The position numbers were made by a program, and so were the translations under genes. Below, in pieces: positions 9,991-19,254 of a stretch of 64,000 bases of DNA; within the stretch, counting starts at the first letter, position 1; every line of letters starts with the position of its first letter. The notes under the pieces are model-generated. The model was not told the origin of the DNA, made no database searches, and worked only from the letters and a program-made list of their open reading frames with translations. Where the stretch lies: assembly GCA_036478595.1 (NCBI GenBank), contig JAZGEF010000034.1, forward strand, positions 124,001 through 188,000. The letters are read 5' to 3'. This DNA is from Granulosicoccus sp036478595. Its GTDB lineage: Bacteria > Pseudomonadota > Gammaproteobacteria > Granulosicoccales > Granulosicoccaceae.

Positions 9991-10004
9991 GGGATTATTA
10001 TCCC
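9991..10004. promoter_or_regulatory. Inverted repeat immediately upstream of the DUF6502 gene
   Basis: GGGAT-TATT-ATCCC is a perfect 5-bp-arm palindrome ending 5 bases before the ATG at 9986. It overlaps the expected ribosome-binding region, so it could act as an operator or as a translational hairpin. The core GGGATTATTA recurs upstream of the xylanase gene at 15546-15555. Confidence 0.4.
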
Positions 10005-10095
10005 GTTTTGTTATGAAATCAAGCGGGGATTTCTGTCTTGGGCGGCCAAAAGTGGATTACCCGAGGGTTTTGAAACTCGCATAGCGCTTGATAAC

Positions 10096-10114
10096 GGGCT
10101 TTTAAGCCCATTTT
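10096..10114. terminator. Possible short terminator hairpin
   Basis: GGGCTT-TT-AAGCCC (10096-10109) is followed by ATTTT. It sits in the 232-base gap between the DUF6502 start (9986) and the desaturase stop (10219). No gene was seen in this gap. The stem is only 6 bp, so the call is weak. Confidence 0.3.
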
Positions 10115-10218
10115 GTAAAAGATAAAATAAATTTGATGGCCCAGCTAATAACCGGAAAAAGAGGCGTACTGGAGGGTAGTGTTACCCGGCCAAAGCGACC
10201 GGGGACAGCCCATGGGGG

Positions 10219-11214
10219 TCATTCGGCTTGATTTTTTAGGCTCTTGAAACTGACTAGCTTTTGTGCTTGTTCGTCCCATAGAGCCAACTTGACGCATCTA
10301 AGGCTTTCCATAAAGGTCAGGCGGCTTATTTGTTTGAGCTCGGGGTATTCGCGCAGCACCTGAGGTAACTTATGAAACGGAATACGGCTAGAGAGATGAT
10401 GCACATGATGGATGCCGATGTTGCCGGTAATCCACATCAACGGTTTGGGTAGATCGTAGAAAGAGCTCCCCATCAGTGCGGCCTCTGAGTGGCTCCAGTC
10501 TTCGTTACGGCGATAGTACCCTTCCTCAAACTGGTGTTGTACGTAGAACATCCAAATGCCGATTGACGCCGATAGTATTACCGTCGGTATTTGAATAATC
10601 AAAAACCATTTCAAGCCAGTAAATTGTACGATAACGGCAGAGACTAGCAAAATGCCAAGGTTGGTAGCCAGCGCACTGATCCAAGGTTTTTTGCCTTGTC
10701 TCATAGCGCCAAGTGGTATTCTGTGCCGGAGAACAAACATGTACGCAGGCCCTAAGCCAAACATCACAAACGGGTTGCGGTACAGCCTGTAGACAAGGCG
10801 CCCCCATAATCCGCGCGTTGTGTATTCTTCGATGGTCAGTGTATCTATTTCACCCCAGCCGCGGCGATCCAGATTGCCTGAACCGGCGTGATGGGTTGCG
10901 TGCATACGTCGCCAGTACTCATATGGCGTAAACGTCAGAATGCCTAGTACGCGGCCAACCCAATCCATTGCTTGTCGTGAAGAAAACAATGAGCCGTGAC
11001 CACAATCATGTTGAATGATAAACAGACGAACCAATAGGCCGGCATTAGGGATTATAAGCAACAGCCCTAACCAATAGCCTGCCTCTAACAACAGCCAGCT
11101 CGCTATCCAAAGGATGGTGAATGGCAATACGGTGATAAAAATTTCGAAGGCTGCGCGTGAATTATCGGGCGTTCGATATTGTTGGAGTCGTTTGACCCAA
11201 GAATTGGTGGACAT
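10219..11214 (-). CDS. Membrane fatty acid desaturase
   Basis: This 331-aa integral membrane di-iron desaturase has three His boxes: HDCGH (about residue 89), HATHH (about 125) and HHVHH (about 272). Hydrophobic segments lie between them. The arrangement matches acyl-lipid/omega-type desaturases, which insert a cis double bond into membrane fatty acids using O2. Regiospecificity cannot be told from the sequence. It stands alone on the minus strand, with 178 bases to the glycosyltransferase stop upstream. Confidence 0.88.
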   Translation of the reverse strand: MSTNSWVKRLQQYRTPDNSRAAFEIFITVLPFTILWIASWLLLEAGYWLGLLLIIPNAGLLVRLFIIQHDCGHGSLFSSRQAMDWVGRVLGILTFTPYEYWRRMHATHHAGSGNLDRRGWGEIDTLTIEEYTTRGLWGRLVYRLYRNPFVMFGLGPAYMFVLRHRIPLGAMRQGKKPWISALATNLGILLVSAVIVQFTGLKWFLIIQIPTVILSASIGIWMFYVQHQFEEGYYRRNEDWSHSEAALMGSSFYDLPKPLMWITGNIGIHHVHHLSSRIPFHKLPQVLREYPELKQISRLTFMESLRCVKLALWDEQAQKLVSFKSLKNQAE

Positions 11215-11392
11215 ACACTGGAATCAGAATTGTCGGGAACAGAATTATAGCTTAGCGTAAACCCATGCGTATGACCTGATTGATGATTTTTTTACGATCT
11301 TAAGTCAAGTTAATGCCTATCTACGCGTTTTTAGGTATTGGTTGACAATTGTATGGCAACGTGAATGCCCTTGCAGCACAATTCTTGCGAAA

Positions 11393-12388
11393 TTAGCTGT
11401 AGCGCTTGCTCAGCAACATGGCGGCTGCAAATCGCAGTCGATACACCCAGCTGCTTTTTAAAAAGTCAGATTTAAGCATCGATCGAATCAGGCTTGTTCG
11501 CGAAGGCTGCAGCTGCAAGTATTGATAAAAGGAATCCAATACTAATTTGTCTGTACTATCCAGCGGCGGTAGAGTTGAATTATCAAGCAAATGAGCAATG
11601 ACTTCCCGTCTGTTATCTTCCATAAACGGAAGTTTGAAATCGCGCTTCCTCAGGCGTCGCCAGAAACTCAAACGAGCGGGGTTGAGCTTTAACGAGCTAA
11701 ATTTTCTTGCACTGTTGCTAGCGTTGTCAGCATGTAGACGATATTGCGCAGTAGGTTGATCAAGCAGTATTCGTTTTCCGTAGAGTTCCGCAATTACCGC
11801 TAACCAGTAATCATGCACATGGAGATTTTCGGGGAAGGGCAGCGCAAGTTTGGCTAAGGTGCTGTTCATCAAGATGGTGTTCCCCATTACGCCGTTTTGG
11901 CCCAAGATCAACTCCATGTTGCGCTGTGTGCTGAGGCGATAATTACGCAAATTAAAATATGATGGGGTAATGGCTTCGCCAGTTTCGCCTATCACGGATA
12001 AATCGCTATGCACTAAAAGCGCTCTGTTGCTTTTGTTTTTACCAAGCGCAAGCAAACCTCTTTCGATCCGATCCGGGTTCCAAATGTCATCTTGATCGGA
12101 AAGCGCAATATATTGAAAGTTTTGCTTGAGTGCTGCCGTAATTGCCGCTTCAAAGTTTTTAACGTAACCCAAATTGCTCACATTTTGAGATACGACAAAT
12201 TGATCAGATTCGAAGCTATTTAAAATCGACAGTGTAGAGTCGGTAGAACAATCATCGAACGCCAGCACTGTGCAAGCTTGGCTCTGGGCCAACAAAGATT
12301 CAACCTGGGTATTTAGGTGGCGCTCACCGTTATAGGTACACAGCACAATGGCAGTGTTGTTAGTGCATGGAGGGAGCGAATGCGGCAT
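11393..12388 (-). CDS. Glycosyltransferase family 2 (rhamnosyltransferase-like)
   Basis: This 331-aa GT-A glycosyltransferase has the nucleotide-sugar binding start AIVLCTYNGERHLNTQVESL, the DD motif in AFDDCSTDSTL and the LSDQDDIWNPDRIERGL acceptor/metal region typical of GT2 rhamnosyltransferases. A C-terminal amphipathic or hydrophobic tail is present. It probably adds a sugar during cell-surface glycan assembly. The single gene lies next to a secreted xylanase gene and is not part of a visible polysaccharide cluster. Confidence 0.85.
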   Translation of the reverse strand: MPHSLPPCTNNTAIVLCTYNGERHLNTQVESLLAQSQACTVLAFDDCSTDSTLSILNSFESDQFVVSQNVSNLGYVKNFEAAITAALKQNFQYIALSDQDDIWNPDRIERGLLALGKNKSNRALLVHSDLSVIGETGEAITPSYFNLRNYRLSTQRNMELILGQNGVMGNTILMNSTLAKLALPFPENLHVHDYWLAVIAELYGKRILLDQPTAQYRLHADNASNSARKFSSLKLNPARLSFWRRLRKRDFKLPFMEDNRREVIAHLLDNSTLPPLDSTDKLVLDSFYQYLQLQPSRTSLIRSMLKSDFLKSSWVYRLRFAAAMLLSKRYS

Positions 12389-12430
12389 GGCCCGAATTGT
12401 AATGGAGCCATGCCGAAAAGTGGGGCTGAG

Positions 12431-15400
12431 TTATGGAGTATCTAGGCTTAAAGCCTCTTGAATTGCTGTATAGGCAGGTTTGGTCTGATAGTCTTGCGTT
12501 AGCAGAAGCGGGTCAAGTGGTTTGCGCCATGAATAGCGATCATTGATGCCCCACACCTGCAATGCCTTACAACTGGCTTGTGCCAAGCAGATTTCAGCCA
12601 CTTGTCCAAATATTTCACCCTGTCGACTGGCAGTACCGCCCTCTGCCATTGATACATCAAATTCAGTGATATAGAGATCTAAGCCAAGGTCTGCAAATCG
12701 TTGCAGGTTGGTAGCAACTTCGTCGAATTTATCGAATGTAGTGTCGACATGCAGCTGAAAGCCGATGCCGTCGATAGGTGTGCCGCTATTGATCAGGTCT
12801 TGAACAAGCGTGTAAGCCGCATCAGATTTTACACCTGGCCAGGCGATATCGTAGTCGTTGTAAATCAGTTGGGCATTGGGAGCGCCCGCACGTGCGCGAA
12901 CAAATGCCTTGCTAATGTGCTCCTTACCCATTGCCTGATACCAGATGGAGTTTCGATAACTGCCGTTGTCTTCGAAAGCTTCATTAACGACGTCCCAAAT
13001 ATTCACAGTGTTGTATCGACTTGTCATGGTGTCGATAAAGTCATACATAACTCGCTCACGCTCATCCGTCGGCGTTTGCTGTACCCACTTAGGTAGAGAG
13101 GTGTACCAAACCAGGGTATGGCCGTGTATCTGCATACCATGCGTGTCGGCAAACTGCACAAGTGTGTCAGCAGCTTCATAACGATACTCGTTTGGCATAG
13201 GGTTGATATAACCCCACTTCATCGAGTTTTCAGGTGTGACTAAGTTGTAGTCTTGGCTGGCAATAGCTTGATACAAATCAGCATCAGGCCGTTCGTAGTA
13301 TTTAAGCAGCGATGCATAGCCGATTTTGAAATTTCGTTGATCAGCAAGATCCCGCAAGCGTTCACCGGCCAATATGAAATTTGCCTCAGGTTCCACTCGA
13401 ACGTTAATAGCGCTTTGGAACGTCATCGATGAATCAACCGAATCAGTCGCCTCAAAGTTGAACGTATTAACGCCAATATCGGCATCACTTGCTGTCCATC
13501 TCAGTACTGAAAACAGGGGCTCTTGTGGATGAATCTCAAAAGTTGAGTTAGCTGGCTGATTAAGTAAAACTAGCACCGGCCTTGTACCGTTAGGATCGGT
13601 TGCTTTTACATTTAGGTTGAGCGTGTCACCCACACGTATGACGTGCTCTTCAACTAAATCAATACCGGGTGGAAGGTTTACGATCGTTGAAGTATCCTCA
13701 GGAAGTACAACGGTTAGCCGCACTGTTTGCGTCGTTTGTACGCTGCTGTCCGCTGAATCGATTGCTGTGACATTGAAGTCATATACGCCAACATCAGGTT
13801 GCAGGGGCCGCCATCGCAGGGTTCTTGTGCCATCTAAATTATCGTCTGACACCACACCTGCAGGTAAGCCGCTAGTAAACATGCCAGGATTACCGCCGTC
13901 GATATCAACAGGCTTTAATAGTAGAGACCAATTTTCTCCAGCAAATAGTGTTTGGTCAACAAGGTTTTCAAAACTCGGTGGGCGATTGTCACCTTCTGGC
14001 AAAGTCACTCTCACTGAAGCTTGAGAGAAGTTTTGCGAGCTATCAAACGCAACAACGTAGTAAGAATAAGTTTGCCCGGCAATTACGGTTTTATCAAAGC
14101 TTGTGCCAGCGACTGTTGTTAGGTACTGATTGTTTTCATAGATGTTGTAGCCTGGAATTGCGCCGCCATCTGTTGATGCCGTCCATTGCAATGAGAGTGT
14201 AGCGGCACCGTTTTCTGCCACGATGCTACCCACTAGATTGGCAGGCGCACTAGGGGGCAGGGTGTCTTGCTGCGCAGTACCGTTATCGGGCAATACTATG
14301 GCGTTTGACGGTGGGGCATAGTTTTCGTCCGCATCAAATGCCACGACATAGAACGAGCTAGGTGTATCGGCATTTGCTGGAGCTGTGTAGTCGGTGGCAA
14401 AAACGGTAGTTAAGTACTTGTTATTCTCATAAAGGTTGTATCCCAGTACCAGTTGATCATCTGTGCTGGCTTCCCAGTTCAATGTAACTGTTCCACTGCT
14501 TAGAGAGCCGCTTAAGCCAGTAACTTGGCTTGGCGCAATAGTGGTATCGGTAGGGGTAGCAGAATCAGGTACACGCACCGTGCCTGATTGCGTAGAAAAG
14601 TTAGTATCGTTATCAAACGCTACAACATAGAAGCGATTGTGTTGGCCTGCAGGGACAGATATCGAATAGCTGTTGTCGGAAACTGTTGTTAGATAGTTGT
14701 TGTTTCGATAAATGTTATAGCCCAATACCAGTTGGTCATCAGTTGACGAATCCCATGTGAGTGACACGATATCGTTGGTGGTGCTGGTAACAACACTGCC
14801 AATAAGTTTGGTGGGTACCGAAGGCGGTAGGGTGGTATCGACCCTGGCAGATTCAGGCAAGGTAAGGCTGTTGCTAACGGGTGAAAAATTGTGACGAATA
14901 TCAAAGGAAGATACGGTAAAACTGTATATGAGATCTTGTTCAACTGCACCGGTGTAGCTTGTATCGAAAACAGTGGAGACATATTGGTTGTTTTGATAGA
15001 TGTTGTATCCCGATACGCTTTCGTCATCGGTCGAAGCAGTCCAGTTTAATTCCACGACGGTGCCGTTGATCGCGCCGCTTACATTACTTGGCACACTGGG
15101 GGGAATCGTGGTGTCGGTTGGCACTGCTGAGGCTGGTAAGATTACTTGCTCTGAGCGAGGCGAGTACATCTCGGGCGCATTGCCGCCTAGATCGCTTGCA
15201 ACTGCAACGATGTAGTAGTTTGCCACCTCGCCTGTGGCAAGCGTTTCCTCATAGCTATTCGCAGTCACGGTAGTCAGATACTGGTTGTTCTTATATATAT
15301 TGTAGGCAGTAGCCGCTGCGTCAGTATCCCAACTTAGTGCAACTGAACCATCCGATTCAGACCCGGTGATATTGCCAGGTGCCGCTATGTTGGCAACAGC

Positions 15401-15487
15401 CGCAGTGGCGACTAACATCGCGCCGGAGACAAACAAGCCGAGTGTGGTGATTCGAGTTTTTTGTAGCAGTTTTTGTACTAGGGGCAT
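12431..15487 (-). CDS. Modular secreted endo-1,4-beta-xylanase (GH10) with FN3 repeats
   Basis: This 1018-aa exported enzyme has a signal peptide over residues 1-33. It is followed by five FN3-like modules of about 95 aa, each marked by a Y-N-I/L-Y-x-N-N-x-Y-L/V-[ST]-T-V motif and by P-[SP]-x-P linkers. Two Ig/cadherin-like modules follow (about 500-600 and 605-700). The GH10 catalytic domain fills about 705-1018. GHTLVW, the acid/base Glu in WDVVNEAFED and the nucleophile Glu in YITEFDVS are all present, as is the late W in VWGINDRYSW. It should cleave xylan outside the cell. No carbohydrate-binding module of a known type was recognised. Confidence 0.9.
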   Translation of the reverse strand: MPLVQKLLQKTRITTLGLFVSGAMLVATAAVANIAAPGNITGSESDGSVALSWDTDAAATAYNIYKNNQYLTTVTANSYEETLATGEVANYYIVAVASDLGGNAPEMYSPRSEQVILPASAVPTDTTIPPSVPSNVSGAINGTVVELNWTASTDDESVSGYNIYQNNQYVSTVFDTSYTGAVEQDLIYSFTVSSFDIRHNFSPVSNSLTLPESARVDTTLPPSVPTKLIGSVVTSTTNDIVSLTWDSSTDDQLVLGYNIYRNNNYLTTVSDNSYSISVPAGQHNRFYVVAFDNDTNFSTQSGTVRVPDSATPTDTTIAPSQVTGLSGSLSSGTVTLNWEASTDDQLVLGYNLYENNKYLTTVFATDYTAPANADTPSSFYVVAFDADENYAPPSNAIVLPDNGTAQQDTLPPSAPANLVGSIVAENGAATLSLQWTASTDGGAIPGYNIYENNQYLTTVAGTSFDKTVIAGQTYSYYVVAFDSSQNFSQASVRVTLPEGDNRPPSFENLVDQTLFAGENWSLLLKPVDIDGGNPGMFTSGLPAGVVSDDNLDGTRTLRWRPLQPDVGVYDFNVTAIDSADSSVQTTQTVRLTVVLPEDTSTIVNLPPGIDLVEEHVIRVGDTLNLNVKATDPNGTRPVLVLLNQPANSTFEIHPQEPLFSVLRWTASDADIGVNTFNFEATDSVDSSMTFQSAINVRVEPEANFILAGERLRDLADQRNFKIGYASLLKYYERPDADLYQAIASQDYNLVTPENSMKWGYINPMPNEYRYEAADTLVQFADTHGMQIHGHTLVWYTSLPKWVQQTPTDERERVMYDFIDTMTSRYNTVNIWDVVNEAFEDNGSYRNSIWYQAMGKEHISKAFVRARAGAPNAQLIYNDYDIAWPGVKSDAAYTLVQDLINSGTPIDGIGFQLHVDTTFDKFDEVATNLQRFADLGLDLYITEFDVSMAEGGTASRQGEIFGQVAEICLAQASCKALQVWGINDRYSWRKPLDPLLLTQDYQTKPAYTAIQEALSLDTP

Positions 15488-15808
15488 TGGAGTATTGTGT
15501 TCGTGACTATCGAGTGGTTATTGTTAAAATAATAATCAGGGTATCGGGATTATTACTTGTGTAGGTAAAAGCAACAAGTCGAATGCGCACCTTATAAGAG
15601 TTACAATCCACGCTGTAATCACTTGCAATTCAACCTACTGGGCCAATTGTAGCGAAATACTCGGTGGGGTGGTGGCACGGAAGTTACACAATGGTATTAC
15701 TACCGCTAATCCGGCTGCTACCGGGTTAGCAAATGCAAATTTTTGTCGCATAAGCTTACATGCGCAGTTCACAACTTAGAGAACATGCTCGCCGTGAAAT
15801 ATTGAACG
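15488..15808. other. Divergent intergenic region with two inverted repeats
   Basis: This 321-base gap separates the xylanase start from the RND exporter start. It holds no convincing gene. An inverted repeat TAATAATC-N10-GATTATTA (15530-15555) lies about 45 bases upstream of the xylanase start and shares GGGATTATTA with the DUF6502 upstream repeat. A hairpin GCTAATCCGG-CTGCTA-CCGGGTTAGC (15705-15730) lies about 80 bases before the exporter start. Confidence 0.5.
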
Positions 15809-17980
15809 TTGACTAACTTTTACCACCGTCAATTACATAACCTTGCCGAATGGGCTGCGCACTGCACCACTGCACGCAGCACACTGCTGCTATTTGTTGT
15901 CGCATTAATATCGTTGTTGTTTGTTACCCAGTTGCAGGTACAGCACGGTACCTATGCCTTTTTTGAATCAGACTCCAGCGAATTTACGGCACACCGGCGC
16001 TACACTGATCTCTATCCGGCGGAGCAGCAGGATCTATTGCTGCTTACGCAATTTAAACCCGACTCTGTCTCTTGGCTAAATCGATTCCACCGTTTTCATG
16101 TCGCTCTAGAACAAACCGAGGGCGTGGCTCACGTTATTTCTGTGCTATCTGCAGCAACGCAATCAGCTGACGTTATTGAGTTACCAGGAGATGGCACTGC
16201 CGTGGATAGACTGGTTTCCCAAGACAAACATTCGACTTTACTAGTGGTGAGTTTGGATTCCGACCTGCTGTTGATGCCTGCGAATATGAGCCAAGCCATA
16301 GAACATATTGCTGCGACCGCCGAGCAATATAATATGGGTTTGCAATTTGCTGGTCTGCCTGCTTTGCGGCTTGAGCTGCGGCAGCAGGTACTAAATGATG
16401 TTTGGCTATTTGCAACGGTGGGCACTTTGTTTGCCCTAGTGTTGATTTGGCTAACTCTGCGGCAGTGGGTAACCGCAGCACTGATACTGCTCGGGCCACT
16501 GATCGCTGTTGCCGCAACATTAGGGCTGATGGCCTTGATAGGTGTTAGCTTGAATGTGCTTACGCAAATGTTGGTGGTGTTGATCGTGGTGATTGGTGCA
16601 AGTGATTCACTTCATCTTGCGCATAGGCTTATACACATGCGCCAGGCGGGGCTGGATCAAGCAGAAGCGTTAAGGCAATGCGTGATAAAGGTAGTGCCAG
16701 CTTGTTTACTTACAAGCTTGACAACAGCCATTGGTTTTGCATCGTTGTTAGTTTCGCAATCCGCGGCAGTGCAAGAGTTTGGTTTCGCTGGATTTATCGG
16801 TAGCGTTGTGGTGGTGGCGGTAGTGCTTATGTCGCTTCCGTTGTTGGCGGCTAGCTGTTACCGTGCCCCCGCTCGGCATGTAAAGTCTGTAACTGATGGC
16901 CAAGCAACTAAAAACCATTTCGCAAATCGCTGCACTAGATTTGTGCATCGTGTTGTTGAGTTACGAATTGTTCTCTCCCTGGTGGCTGGTTTGATGGCGG
17001 CAATCATGCTTACGGCGTCTATCAATAATGAAGCCACCTATGAAGTTGGCGAAAACTTACCCCACGATAGTGCCTATATCAAAACCGTCGATAGACTACG
17101 AGATGAATTTGGCGGCGGTTACACGTTGGTTGTGTTGGTGGAGCCTGTTGTGGAAGTTGCCAGGCGGGGAGTACTGCTGGAGCAAGTTGATCATGTTCAG
17201 CAAGGGCTTAATGCAAGCTTTGAAAAACCTTGGACATCAATCCGAGACCTGATCCGGGCAACACCAGGCGGAGGCTTAAATTCGCGGCTACGAATTTTGC
17301 CAAACTATCTGCAAAATCGCTTTTGGGATCCAAAAAATACGGGTTCTGCGATTCTTACCTACACACTCGATAGTCACGATAAACAAGATATTGCCGCAGC
17401 AGTAGCTAGGACGCGCGCCGTGTTGCAGCACAGCATTACAAGCGACGGATGGCACTATTCAGTAGCGGGGTTTGTGGCCATAGCCAGTTCAGCTAGTGAG
17501 CTGATATTGACCGAGCTACTAAAGAGCTTACTATTGGCCATGGCATTGATCGTGATCGTATGCCTGCTGGTGTTTCGCAAATTGAATTGGGCTTTTATGG
17601 TGTTATTACCAACGGCATTTCCGATTTTAGGCATCACGTTTGTGCTCAGTGTTGTCGGTGAGCCCATCCGTTACGTGTATGCCTTGCTATTTAGTGTTTG
17701 TTTTGGTTTGTCAGTTGATTCGGCGATACACATCTTGAATACTTACCGGCAACATCTTGTGCTATCGGGTAACCCCGCAAGATCCATGGGCCATGCATTG
17801 TCTATTACATTGCAGCCATTGTTGCTCGCTACAATTGTGGTGGTGGTAGGATTTGTTGTCCTGACTCTAAGTGCATCCCCGACATTATCTATGGTTGGAG
17901 TTTTGGGTGCAGTGGCCCTCAGTTGCGCCTTACTGAGTGCTTTGATTCTTATACCGATGTTGCTAGATGTTCCAAATTGA
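15809..17980 (+). CDS. RND superfamily exporter (MMPL/HpnN-like)
   Basis: This 723-aa inner-membrane protein has the RND/MMPL layout: one N-terminal TM segment, a periplasmic loop (about residues 50-190), a cluster of five TMs, then a second copy of TM, periplasmic loop (about 410-560) and TM cluster. Conserved ASDSLHLAHR and the matching FGLSVDSAIHILNTYR sit in equivalent TM positions of the two halves and mark the proton-relay region. Such proteins export lipids or hydrophobic molecules, or act as sterol-sensing-like transporters. The start is TTG at 15809, because an in-frame TGA lies two codons upstream. No membrane-fusion partner is encoded nearby. Confidence 0.82.
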   Translation: MTNFYHRQLHNLAEWAAHCTTARSTLLLFVVALISLLFVTQLQVQHGTYAFFESDSSEFTAHRRYTDLYPAEQQDLLLLTQFKPDSVSWLNRFHRFHVALEQTEGVAHVISVLSAATQSADVIELPGDGTAVDRLVSQDKHSTLLVVSLDSDLLLMPANMSQAIEHIAATAEQYNMGLQFAGLPALRLELRQQVLNDVWLFATVGTLFALVLIWLTLRQWVTAALILLGPLIAVAATLGLMALIGVSLNVLTQMLVVLIVVIGASDSLHLAHRLIHMRQAGLDQAEALRQCVIKVVPACLLTSLTTAIGFASLLVSQSAAVQEFGFAGFIGSVVVVAVVLMSLPLLAASCYRAPARHVKSVTDGQATKNHFANRCTRFVHRVVELRIVLSLVAGLMAAIMLTASINNEATYEVGENLPHDSAYIKTVDRLRDEFGGGYTLVVLVEPVVEVARRGVLLEQVDHVQQGLNASFEKPWTSIRDLIRATPGGGLNSRLRILPNYLQNRFWDPKNTGSAILTYTLDSHDKQDIAAAVARTRAVLQHSITSDGWHYSVAGFVAIASSASELILTELLKSLLLAMALIVIVCLLVFRKLNWAFMVLLPTAFPILGITFVLSVVGEPIRYVYALLFSVCFGLSVDSAIHILNTYRQHLVLSGNPARSMGHALSITLQPLLLATIVVVVGFVVLTLSASPTLSMVGVLGAVALSCALLSALILIPMLLDVPN

Positions 17981-18166
17981 CCATTTTTGGCTATTTAAAA
18001 ATACCATCACAACTGGTACGGTAAGTGGTCCAGGCGGTGCTGCAAGTCATAGGATTTTTAACACTAACTAAGGGCTCACATTCATCAGTGATACGGTTGT
18101 CAGTGGTAGGATGATCATTTTGGATCCAATTGCGGTATAACAAACTATAATTGACGAGGAGTAGAA

Positions 18167-19105
18167 ATGCGCATTTTTCGAACTTTTGCTACGGCTGTAG
18201 CTATCCCAATACTATTATCTGCCTGTAGTTCTGATTCTAGTTCTCCCGCTGATACCGGCGGTTCGACAGGCGGCACCACTGGTAGCACAACAGGCGACAC
18301 AAGCGGCACAACCTTTTTTAACGATGCTGACGGTATCAGCTTCGCCAATACCATTGGTAGTGGTTTTAGTAACGCCTTAGATGCGGTACTGAGTGGTGTT
18401 GGCTCAGGTGGTTCAATCGCTTCTGCTAGTAACCTATCTCAGCGGTTGGCGCGTGCAACAGATATTGAATCTACCGCGTGCGATGGTGGCGGCACGATTG
18501 CTGTAAGCAGCACGGTGGACGATACGACAGCCGAGGTAACTGACTTTGGATTAACATTTAACAGCTGCAATTCCGGTGGCGTGCTTTCAACCGGTGGCGT
18601 CTCCTTTACTATTTCTGGAGCTGCGCCTACTCAAGCTGTCACAATGAATTTCGATAACTTTGCGTCCCTGGAAAATGGTGAATCCAACTCCATAAACGGA
18701 ACTGTCTCTATTGCTCTATCTAATACGAATGGTGTGATATCAACAACCGTATCGGGTACGTCTATCACGATGGTTACAGGCGGTGAGACAATCACGTACT
18801 CCAACTACAATTTGATGAGTGGTCAGGATAGTGCAGGTAATTCTAGTATTTCAGGGGCTGCGACAATTGCTACAAGCTCTGACGGCACGTTGATGATGTC
18901 AATCAATCCCGCGCTAGTCACAGGCGCTAGTGATTACCCCGAAACTGGAACTATCTTGTTGTCGCACAGCGATGGCAGTTCACTCACGATCAATGCAGAC
19001 ACTGGCGATGCATCTACTTATAGTTATATCATTAGCGATGGCGTTAGCACCACGTCTAATGTGGGCAACTGGTCTGACACTGATATTGGCGAAATAGAGC
19101 TGTAA
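18167..19105 (+). CDS. Predicted lipoprotein with Ser/Gly/Thr-rich linker, unknown function
   Basis: This 312-aa protein has a lipoprotein signal peptide ending LLSACSSDSS (acylated Cys at about 20). A low-complexity linker rich in Gly, Ser and Thr (about 22-48) follows. The rest is strand-rich and low in charged residues, with two Cys (in STACDGG and NSCNSGG) that could form a disulfide. No family was recognised. GAGGAG stands 6 bases before the ATG. A strong hairpin follows the stop, so this is a single-gene unit. It probably faces the periplasm or the cell surface. Confidence 0.72.
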   Translation: MRIFRTFATAVAIPILLSACSSDSSSPADTGGSTGGTTGSTTGDTSGTTFFNDADGISFANTIGSGFSNALDAVLSGVGSGGSIASASNLSQRLARATDIESTACDGGGTIAVSSTVDDTTAEVTDFGLTFNSCNSGGVLSTGGVSFTISGAAPTQAVTMNFDNFASLENGESNSINGTVSIALSNTNGVISTTVSGTSITMVTGGETITYSNYNLMSGQDSAGNSSISGAATIATSSDGTLMMSINPALVTGASDYPETGTILLSHSDGSSLTINADTGDASTYSYIISDGVSTTSNVGNWSDTDIGEIEL

Positions 19106-19111
19106 TTAGCA

Positions 19112-19143
19112 TTCAGCAGCCGCTCAATTGAGTGGCTGCTGAA
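19112..19143. terminator. Hairpin terminator after the lipoprotein gene
   Basis: A 14-bp stem (TTCAGCAGCCGCTC with GAGTGGCTGCTGAA, one G:T pair) encloses the loop AATT, 6 bases after the stop codon. The downstream sequence is A/T-rich but lacks a clean T-run, so it may need Rho or act as an mRNA-stabilising hairpin. Confidence 0.6.
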
Positions 19144-19254
19144 ACACGACATTTCAATTCATTTTTCATAATTCATTGCGAGACGGGGCGGGTTACACAG
19201 CTCTTCGATTAAAGCTGGTATTGTATACAGTGTATCAATACTGGAAACACTGTG

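Noticed and set aside
18145..18354. 69-codon minus-strand frame over the lipoprotein start
   Set aside because: Antisense of the Ser/Gly/Thr-rich linker.
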